Part shown: positions 8,008 to 13,127 of the stretch, in pieces | Numbering within the stretch: position 1 is the first letter of the stretch | Layout of the letters: each line of letters begins with the position of its first letter | DNA from: Candidatus Competibacteraceae bacterium | GTDB lineage: Bacteria > Pseudomonadota > Gammaproteobacteria > Competibacterales > Competibacteraceae | Reading direction: 5' to 3' | NCBI GenBank assembly: GCA_007120095.1 | Contig: SKOM01000141.1 | Span: 1 to 13,127 of the forward strand | Length of the DNA stretch: 13,127 nt | The notes under the pieces: model-generated | The model's database searches: none | Told to the model about the DNA's origin: nothing | What the model saw: only the letters and a program-made list of their open reading frames with translations | Made by a program: the position numbers and the translations under genes

Positions 8008-10665
8008 TCAATGAATCTCGACTCGCGCCTGCAGCGCCGCGAGAATGTGCTGCCAACGCGCTGCTGATTGAGGATCATCGACAGCCGGACTGCGACACCC
8101 CTCACGCACCAGTGCCAATATTTCCGACCAATGCCCGGTGTCGACCTGCTCACGCTCTCCCAAGGCTTCAGACAACTGTGCGACTCGAAACTGCATGCGT
8201 GCCTGAGCAAATTCCGGCGGAGTTTCCAGACCCAACAGAATCTCCAGTTGCAAGCAGCGTTGCTGGTGTGCCGCTAAATCTTGCGGCGATGCAACTGCCG
8301 CAGTTGATGGCCGCAGCTGCAATACAGCTTCCAGTTCTTCACGGCAGGCCAAAGCATCCCGGCGCCTCTGAAAACGCTGGCACGCCTGCGCGAAACGGCG
8401 ATCGCCATCACGATCGGCAGTGCTAAGGGCCTTAACATTCCACTCCTTGCGCAGGCTGGCAAAGCACTCATCAGCGTCAGACAAGGTGCTGTCACCGAGC
8501 CGGTCGGTGAGATCAGCAATGGCTGCCAGAACCGCATCTTTCTGTCTTTGGAAATTTTTTTGCTCCTCCCGCTGGAGCGCCTGTTCGGCCTGGCGACGTT
8601 CAAATACCGCGTCACAGGCTGCCCGAAAGCGTTTCCATAATATTTGCTCCTGACGACGGGAAGCCAGCACCTGCGGCTGCCATTCGGATTGCAGGCGTTT
8701 GACTGTTTCAACCGCACGGGCGTGATCAGCACTGTCAGCTAGCGCTTTCACTTGATCGATCAGGCCACAACGGCGAGCGAGTTCCTGTTCCAAAACCGGC
8801 TGCAGTGCATCTTGCAAGCGTTTCATGGCGGCGAGATAACGGCGTTCAATGACTTTGTGCTGACGCCGATCCACCGGTCCGGCCTGCTGCCATTGTTGGC
8901 GTACCCGCTGTTCAAAGCGACTGACAGCGCGCCAGTCTGAAGGGGCGGTGTCCAGCATCTGTATGTGTTGCTCCAGTTGCTCGCACAATCTGACTCGGGT
9001 CTCCCAGTTTTTCTGGCGTTGGGCCGCCTGTTCCGCCCGCCAGACCCGCACCGGCTGGTAGGCGCGTTCGCAGGCCTGATCGAACTGCCGCCACAATGCC
9101 CGCGGGGCACGCACGCCTGTCTTATCCATGGCCTTCCAGTTTTGCCGCGCCTGCTGCACTTGTTTCACTAACTCCTCGGGGGGATGATCACTGTCGACCA
9201 GCTGTTCGACCGCTTCGATCAGGCTCTCACGCGAGCGGTTGGTTCCCCAGCGCCGCCAGTCACGTAACTGAGCGATGCGCGGCCCCAAGGATTGTAAGTG
9301 CTGCCGGAAATCACGCATCTGGCGTTGCGTAAGACCGATGTTGTCAGCCAATTGCTGCTGCACGCGATTTTGCCAACCGATGGCCTGCTGCAACTCGCCG
9401 GCATCTAACGCGTGTTCCAATGCCTCTAAAGTTGTTTTTATATCCGCCTGCTCAGACGACTGGGCGGTATCCTGCTCGGCTAAACGCCGCTGCAAAGCCG
9501 TATCAATTTGCTTGAACCGGGCTGGCAGATCGCCGAGTTCGACCCCGGAATTCAGCACGACCTGGCCGTCTTGAACAAAACGCTTGACGGTTGCACCCGC
9601 CAAACGCCCCGGATGCCGCAAAAGCTGCTCTCCCTGAACACACACCTTACGCAATTGTGCGATCTTGCGGCGCTGATCTTTGAGCGTTTGCTCACGGGCA
9701 ACAATCGCCGCGCAGTGTTCATCGAAATGCCTTTGCAAACGAAGGCTTTCCGGATCATCAGCCGGCTCCATCGACTGCCATTGCGCCATCAATTCATGCC
9801 TTGCAGGCACTGGCGGTTCAGCAGCGTCTGGCTGATCCACAGTGTGCAGATACTGCAACAGGGTATCGGCCTGTCGGCACAACTGCACCCGTTGCTGGCG
9901 CTGCGTGGCACTGGCCCGCAACCGCGCTTGAAAGCGTTCTTGAGCGACCTGGAAACGCTGCTGCTGCTCTGCGGAAGCCTCGGCAGCCAGGCTCTGCCAG
10001 CGTTGTTCGAGCTGGGCAAAGCGCGCCGTATTGGGACCGGTTTCACCATCCCAAGGCAACGTATCTAATTCGACACACGTCGCTTCAATCGCTTGCAAAC
10101 GCTGCCGTTCAGCATCCAGCATTTGGGCGCGCCGCTTGGCGCTGCGGCTAATGTGCTTATCACTTTTGCGGGTGCGCCGTGCGATCCGGGTTAAATGTTC
10201 AGGGTCGAACACCTGTTCCAGTGCGGCTTCACGTACTTTAGCGACAGGATCAACCACAGCACGGTCGGCACACAATTCCTCGCGCTCAACACGCTGCAAA
10301 GCGAGTATCCGCAACGCCGGTTCGGTAGCTTTCACAGCAAACCGCTCGGCCAGCAAAGGGGTCATGATGGCCTGCAAAGCAGCTTGTCGCTCCGCCAATG
10401 GCAAAACCGGTTCAGCGTTGCCCTCGATCAATTTGCACAACCGCGCTTGGGCGCAGTCCCGCACCCCGGCGTCGCTGTCTTCGCACATTAAGCGTTGCAA
10501 CACGGACAAATCATCCGTGCGCGTCAACGCCGCCCGCCGTGCAGGAGCGTCATCGGCGGCCAAGTGGGGTTCAAATTGGGGTGAATGCTCGGCTGGCCGC
10601 TTGGATTGCTGCGGTGTTTTTGTGGCCGCTTGGCGCCAGCCCTGGGGGAAAAAACGACTTAACAT
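8008..10665 (-). CDS. DUF349 coiled-coil protein with HEAT-like N-terminus
   Basis: A large 885-residue soluble protein, no signal peptide or membrane segment, rich in Q, R, E, A and L. Residues about 36-180 look like HEAT/armadillo-type repeats: successive pairs of helices around acidic turns such as EDSDAGVRDCA (62-72) and VVDPVAKVREAA (137-148). The rest is long charged helix with several DUF349 units, recognisable by a tryptophan motif followed by an aromatic/Phe helix: QNWKAMDKTG then LWRQFDQACERAY at about 508-536, QQWQQAGPV then IERRYLAAM at 590-614, SEWQPQ then LWKRFRAACDAVF at 660-688, and KEWNVKAL then FAQACQRFQRRRD at 740-770. The C-terminal LEILLGLETPPEFAQARMQFRVAQL (808-831) is typical of the gammaproteobacterial long form. 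The function of the family is not known to me. The ATG lacks a clear Shine-Dalgarno. It is divergent from a thioesterase gene 68 bases away and is followed by moaB. Confidence 0.85.
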   Translation of the reverse strand: MLSRFFPQGWRQAATKTPQQSKRPAEHSPQFEPHLAADDAPARRAALTRTDDLSVLQRLMCEDSDAGVRDCAQARLCKLIEGNAEPVLPLAERQAALQAIMTPLLAERFAVKATEPALRILALQRVEREELCADRAVVDPVAKVREAALEQVFDPEHLTRIARRTRKSDKHISRSAKRRAQMLDAERQRLQAIEATCVELDTLPWDGETGPNTARFAQLEQRWQSLAAEASAEQQQRFQVAQERFQARLRASATQRQQRVQLCRQADTLLQYLHTVDQPDAAEPPVPARHELMAQWQSMEPADDPESLRLQRHFDEHCAAIVAREQTLKDQRRKIAQLRKVCVQGEQLLRHPGRLAGATVKRFVQDGQVVLNSGVELGDLPARFKQIDTALQRRLAEQDTAQSSEQADIKTTLEALEHALDAGELQQAIGWQNRVQQQLADNIGLTQRQMRDFRQHLQSLGPRIAQLRDWRRWGTNRSRESLIEAVEQLVDSDHPPEELVKQVQQARQNWKAMDKTGVRAPRALWRQFDQACERAYQPVRVWRAEQAAQRQKNWETRVRLCEQLEQHIQMLDTAPSDWRAVSRFEQRVRQQWQQAGPVDRRQHKVIERRYLAAMKRLQDALQPVLEQELARRCGLIDQVKALADSADHARAVETVKRLQSEWQPQVLASRRQEQILWKRFRAACDAVFERRQAEQALQREEQKNFQRQKDAVLAAIADLTDRLGDSTLSDADECFASLRKEWNVKALSTADRDGDRRFAQACQRFQRRRDALACREELEAVLQLRPSTAAVASPQDLAAHQQRCLQLEILLGLETPPEFAQARMQFRVAQLSEALGEREQVDTGHWSEILALVREGCRSPAVDDPQSAARWQHILAALQARVEIH

Positions 10666-10693
10666 GTCGGCAACATCATAGCATCGGTAATGC

Positions 10694-10701
10694 GTTATAC
10701 T
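10694..10701. promoter_or_regulatory. Overlapping divergent -10 elements (candidate)
   Basis: In the 68-base gap between the DUF349 gene and the thioesterase gene, TATACT at 10696-10701 (+) and TATAAC on the minus strand (10699-10694) overlap by four bases. Each is one base off the TATAAT consensus. Neither has a good -35 box at 16-18 bases, so this is a sequence-based guess at a symmetric bidirectional promoter. Confidence 0.4.
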
Positions 10702-10725
10702 ACACCAAACTTAAATGGGACAGGC

Positions 10726-10731
10726 GGGAGG
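10726..10731 (+). promoter_or_regulatory. Shine-Dalgarno of the thioesterase gene, unusually close
   Basis: GGGAGG is a strong ribosome-binding sequence but ends only two bases before the ATG at 10734. The usual spacing is 5-9. No other in-frame start nearby fits better. Confidence 0.5.
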
Positions 10732-10733
10732 AT

Positions 10734-11225
10734 ATGGTTTATCAGGACTTTGCCACTGCTTTTCGTGAAATGTGCAGGTTTGACAACCATCTCGGCCTAC
10801 ATCTTGACATTAATGGACCGGGGCAAATTCGCTACCAACTTACCATTGATGAGCACCATTTGAGTATGCCCGATGCGTGCCATGGCGGGGTGCTGGCGGC
10901 GATGATGGATGCCGTACTTGGACTCACTGCCCTATCGCAGGTATTTCCGCAGGGGAAACTGTGTCAGACTGTTGAGTTCAAGATTAACTACCTTGCGGGA
11001 GTAAGCCCAGGCACTACGGTCGAGGGTACAGGAGCAATTGAATTCTCTGGAAATCGTCTGATGGTGACCACGGGACAGATCTCCGATCAAGCAGATCACC
11101 GCCTTATCGCCAAAGGAATGGGTACTTTCTCCCTGTATCCGCTGGATCGCAAGCCACATCTGCATGACCTGCTGCCTGCCAGCTATCGGCGTCTGATCGG
11201 CTTGGATTCGCAATCCACTCCTTAA
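10734..11225 (+). CDS. PaaI-like hotdog-fold acyl-CoA thioesterase
   Basis: A 163-residue single hotdog domain of the 4HBT/PaaI superfamily, expected to hydrolyse an acyl-CoA thioester in the cytoplasm as a dimer or tetramer. The active-site helix is clear: CHGGVLAAMMDAVLG at 49-63, with the HGG turn and D59 in the position of the catalytic acid in PaaI-like enzymes. A long beta sheet follows (VEFKINYLAGVSPGTTVEG at 80-98, RLMVTTGQI at 108-116), ending AKGMGTFSLYP at 126-136, again family-typical. The substrate cannot be read from sequence; similar proteins are often annotated as phenylacetate-related or medium-chain thioesterases, but no paa genes are near. The frame is open far upstream, antisense to the DUF349 gene, but the ATG at 10734 with GGGAGG before it gives a normal-length protein. 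The tail after 137 is short and proline-rich. It is 68 bases from the divergent DUF349 gene. Confidence 0.88.
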   Translation: MVYQDFATAFREMCRFDNHLGLHLDINGPGQIRYQLTIDEHHLSMPDACHGGVLAAMMDAVLGLTALSQVFPQGKLCQTVEFKINYLAGVSPGTTVEGTGAIEFSGNRLMVTTGQISDQADHRLIAKGMGTFSLYPLDRKPHLHDLLPASYRRLIGLDSQSTP

Positions 11226-11248
11226 ATCATCGCCCCTTGTCATCGCTG

Positions 11249-11276
11249 TTACCACGATTTTTTCTCATATTATATT
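11249..11276 (+). promoter_or_regulatory. Candidate sigma-70 promoter for the NYN gene
   Basis: TTACCA at 11249-11254, a 16-base spacer that includes a T6 run, and TATATT at 11271-11276 match 4/6 and 5/6 of the -35 and -10 consensus. Transcription would start near 11283, about 20 bases before the ATG at 11303. The stretch 11258-11303 is strongly AT-rich compared with its surroundings. Confidence 0.45.
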
Positions 11277-11302
11277 ATTTTCACTACAAAAAACGTATTA
11301 AA

Positions 11303-12142
11303 ATGACCTCTATTATTAAATCAAACGCTAAAATCGGTGTCTACGTTGACGCCGCTAATATATCCCGCAATGGCGGTAACCGAATGCAATACGACATACT
11401 GCGCGAATTCGCCTGCCGCGACCACGCCGAAGCGCTGCGCCTCAATGTGTATCTCTCTTATGATGAGGAACGTGCCGATCAAAATCCGAGTTATCGCGAC
11501 CGTGCGCGCGGCTACCAATCCGCACTGCGCGAACTCGGCTATAAAGTGATTGAAAAAAGAGTGAAATGGTATATTGACGATACCGGTAACCGTTTTGGTA
11601 AAGCCAATGCCGATCTTGATATGGCCGTCGATGTGCTTTTGCAATCGGAAAATCTGGATCGAGTATTGCTGGTCACCGGCGATGGCGATTTTGTGCAGGT
11701 AGTGCGGGCTTTACAAAATAAAGGCTGCCGGGTTGAAGTGTTAGCTTTTGATAATATTTCCGAAGACCTACGCCGCGAGGCTGATTTATTCATTTCCGGA
11801 TATTTAGTCCCCGAGCTGCTACCCACCCGCAGTGAAGAGGTTACGGATTTAGAGTGGGGAGCCATCGGTTCGCGGGTACGGGGCTACTGTTATCACCACG
11901 ATGATAAAAAAAGCTATGGATTTATGCGCTTTTTAGTTAATTTATCACCTTATCTGTGGAAAACTGATTCACGCGATCAACAATCCCCTTATCGCACAGC
12001 CTTCTTTCATGATTCCAGCTTGCCTGAGCATTTCAATGTGATGCGGTTACCCTCACGCAGTTGTATTTTTGAGTTCACTCTGGCTGAACCCAACGGTAAA
12101 CAGCCTATGGCGATTGATATTACCTTATCCGGTTCAAGTTAA
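11303..12142 (+). CDS. NYN-domain (PIN-like) predicted ribonuclease with C-terminal cold-shock-like OB domain
   Basis: A 279-residue protein. Residues about 9-172 form a NYN domain (DUF88/LabA-type, PIN-like nuclease fold). Its conserved acids are all seen: D16 in VYVDAANI (13-20), D104, D106 and D110 in ADLDMAVDVL (103-112), and D127/D129 in VTGDGDFVQVV (124-134), followed by KGCRVEV. These fit a metal-dependent RNA-cutting site. Residues about 187-276 look to me like a cold-shock/S1-type OB fold: RVRGYCY, then KSYGFMRF (203-210, RNP1-like), YRTAFFHDSSL (230-240, RNP2-like), then IFEFTLAEPNGKQPMAIDI (255-273). This second assignment rests on pattern only. The frame extends upstream to a TTG at 11237, but the ATG at 11303 comes right before the conserved strand. 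No Shine-Dalgarno is visible; the leader is AT-rich. It stands alone between the thioesterase and prc. RNA target unknown. Confidence 0.85.
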   Translation: MTSIIKSNAKIGVYVDAANISRNGGNRMQYDILREFACRDHAEALRLNVYLSYDEERADQNPSYRDRARGYQSALRELGYKVIEKRVKWYIDDTGNRFGKANADLDMAVDVLLQSENLDRVLLVTGDGDFVQVVRALQNKGCRVEVLAFDNISEDLRREADLFISGYLVPELLPTRSEEVTDLEWGAIGSRVRGYCYHHDDKKSYGFMRFLVNLSPYLWKTDSRDQQSPYRTAFFHDSSLPEHFNVMRLPSRSCIFEFTLAEPNGKQPMAIDITLSGSS

Positions 12143-12163
12143 TGCGACCACGCCGACCGCATA

Positions 12164-12244
12164 ATGAACGCTAAATTTTTAACCGGAGTTGTTGTCACAC
12201 TGGGGGCGATTTATGTCATCCACTTCGCCTATACTAGGCGATAA
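12164..12244 (+). CDS. Possible 26-residue single-pass membrane peptide
   Basis: A short reading frame in the 134-base gap between the NYN gene and prc encodes MNAKFLTGVVVTLGAIYVIH followed by FAYTRR. It has one hydrophobic stretch (about 5-23) flanked by a lysine and a terminal Arg pair, as expected for a small inner-membrane peptide. Against it: no Shine-Dalgarno is seen before the ATG, no recognisable family, and its 3' end overlaps a palindrome and a -10-like box that could instead belong to the prc promoter. A chance reading frame is quite possible. Confidence 0.3.
   Translation: MNAKFLTGVVVTLGAIYVIHFAYTRR
12226..12240. promoter_or_regulatory. Palindrome overlapping a -10-like box upstream of prc
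   Basis: CGCCTA and TAGGCG form a perfect six-base inverted repeat around a TAC centre. A -10-like TATACT (12230-12235, one mismatch) lies inside it, about 42 bases before the prc ATG. It could be an operator over a prc promoter or just a small RNA hairpin. No convincing -35 box was found at 16-18 bases. Confidence 0.35.
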
Positions 12245-12276
12245 GTTCCTGTATCCAAGGCCACACGGTTGAAAAA

Positions 12277-13127
12277 ATGATCACTCGCAACAGATTCATC
12301 ACGTTCTCATTGGTCGCGTTGCTCATCCTGCTAGGCTGCCAAGGCATATCAGCCACTACAATCAGCGCCACAGTCAGCACCAGCGCTCGCAGTCTGCAAC
12401 CCAGCGTAGAACATAGCCAACTCGATAAGATTATCGCCAATCTTCTGGCTATCCACCATTATGGACAGATCCGTCTCGATGCCAGGCAATCCAGCACCAT
12501 ACTCGACGCTTATCTGGATGCACTCGACTATAACCGCAGTTATTTTCTAGCCAGCGATATCGAACACTTTGAGCGGCATCGCTATGAACTCCACAACCAT
12601 CTGCGCGACGGCATCCTCGAACCGGCTTACAGCATTTTCAATACCTATTCACAACGTGTGGCTGAACGTACCGCCCGCCTCAAGGTACAACTGCAACGCG
12701 ATATTCGGTTTGATATTGATGAAACTTTTGAACTCGATCCAGAGCGTCGCCAGTGGGCAAGCAATCGCACCGAGCTTGATGAGCGGTGGCGTAAGCGCCT
12801 CAAGCACGAACTGCTCCAGCTCAAGCTCGCCGGTCAATCCCTGGACGAGGCCAAAGAAACGCTAACACGACGTTATGAAGGGCGTCTGCGCCGAACCAAC
12901 CAGCAGCAAAGCGAAGATGTTTTCCAGCTTTATATGAATGCCGTGGCAACCAGTTTTGATCCCCATAGCGCTTATTTTTCGCCGCGCGCTTCGGAAAATT
13001 TCAATATTCAAATGAGTTTGTCACTGGAAGGTATCGGCACGGTTTTGCGTATGGAAGAAGAGCAAATTAAAGTCATTGAATTAGTCCCTGGTGGGCCGGC
13101 GGCGCTGAGTGGTCAATTGCACCCCGA
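12277..13127 (+). CDS. prc: Tail-specific (carboxy-terminal) protease Prc, 3' truncated
   Basis: A periplasmic S41 serine protease that trims or degrades proteins from the C-terminus, including peptidoglycan hydrolases and, in pseudomonads, the anti-sigma factor MucA. Only the first 283 codons are in the window. The N-terminal domain (about 45-235) matches E. coli Prc: LDAYLDALDYNRSYFLASDIE at about 76-96, ETLTRRYEGRLRR at 194-206, SEDVFQLYMNA at 212-222 and DPHSAYFSPR at 228-237. The PDZ domain opens at about 245 with QMSLSLEGIGTVL, and PGGPAA at 271-276 is its conserved turn. The Ser-Lys catalytic pair lies beyond the edge. The N-terminus is a signal peptide: RNR, a hydrophobic core at 7-19, then LLGC with Cys21, which resembles a lipobox; a normal signal-peptidase I cut a little later (after ISA) is the alternative. 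No clear Shine-Dalgarno; the ATG sits after A6. Confidence 0.95.
   Translation, partial: MITRNRFITFSLVALLILLGCQGISATTISATVSTSARSLQPSVEHSQLDKIIANLLAIHHYGQIRLDARQSSTILDAYLDALDYNRSYFLASDIEHFERHRYELHNHLRDGILEPAYSIFNTYSQRVAERTARLKVQLQRDIRFDIDETFELDPERRQWASNRTELDERWRKRLKHELLQLKLAGQSLDEAKETLTRRYEGRLRRTNQQQSEDVFQLYMNAVATSFDPHSAYFSPRASENFNIQMSLSLEGIGTVLRMEEEQIKVIELVPGGPAALSGQLHP

Noticed and set aside
9508..10681. Long plus-strand reading frames (up to 216 residues) opposite the DUF349 gene
   Set aside because: They lie antisense to a clear 885-residue coding region, have no Shine-Dalgarno or recognisable family, and are rich in Arg/Ser/Cys/Ala as expected for a mirrored GC-rich helical gene.
11204..11216. 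GGATT-CGC-AATCC hairpin at the end of the thioesterase gene
   Set aside because: Five-base stem inside the coding sequence, not followed by a T-tract; not a credible intrinsic terminator.
12142..12174. ATG overlapping the NYN stop codon (TAATG)
   Set aside because: It opens only a ten-codon frame and has no ribosome site; coincidental.
12569..12865. Frames on both strands over the prc N-terminus
   Set aside because: Prc residues here match the family continuously in the plus frame starting at 12277; the other frames are shadows.
1..13127. Mobile element, CRISPR, tRNA/rRNA or defence island
   Set aside because: No transposase, integrase, direct-repeat array, terminal inverted repeats or RNA-gene signature was seen. 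The NYN gene alone is not enough to call a defence system.

Overview
The window (13,127 bases) is ordinary chromosomal DNA of a non-enteric gammaproteobacterium. The main evidence is gene content and order. An aspartate transcarbamoylase gene is fused by a one-base overlap to a catalytically dead dihydroorotase-like subunit, the Pseudomonas-type pyrB-pyrC' pair. Next come pilT, divergent yggS, proC and yggT, an order known from pseudomonads and relatives. The proteins closely resemble Pseudomonas-type sequences, but the neighbourhood further downstream does not match Pseudomonas as I know it (no metX/metW after yggT). I therefore do not name a genus. I see no insertion sequence, phage gene, tRNA, rRNA or CRISPR array.

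Layout. 1-2041 (+): 3' part of pyrB, then the pseudo-dihydroorotase. 2038-3081 (-): pilT, the twitching-motility retraction ATPase, meeting the pyrimidine genes tail to tail with overlapping stop codons. 3184-5349 (+): yggS (PLP homeostasis), proC (last step of proline synthesis) and yggT (membrane protein), probably one operon. 5399-7462 (+): a membrane-anchored PAS-GGDEF-EAL protein of c-di-GMP metabolism with a degenerate EAL half. 10665-7468 (-): an 885-residue HEAT-like/DUF349 coiled-coil protein followed 15 bases later by moaB. 10734-11225 (+): a PaaI-like hotdog thioesterase divergent from the DUF349 gene. 11303-12142 (+): a NYN-domain (PIN-like) predicted ribonuclease with what looks like a C-terminal cold-shock-type OB fold. 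12164-12244: a doubtful 26-residue membrane peptide. 12277-end (+): the N-terminal part of the tail-specific protease Prc, with a possible lipoprotein signal.

How the genes work together. pyrB and the dead dihydroorotase subunit make one dodecameric enzyme complex. PilT and the c-di-GMP protein both bear on surface motility, but their genes are not adjacent and co-regulation is not shown. The rest is housekeeping metabolism, RNA metabolism and envelope proteolysis. The least conventional items are the NYN plus OB-fold architecture, the HEAT/DUF349 protein sharing a transcript with moaB, the GGDEF-EAL protein that keeps the metal ligands but loses the loop-6 signature, and the Prc lipobox. I do not see convincing evidence for a new defence or mobile system here. 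No stretch longer than 300 bases lacks a gene, and I found no convincing intrinsic terminator.
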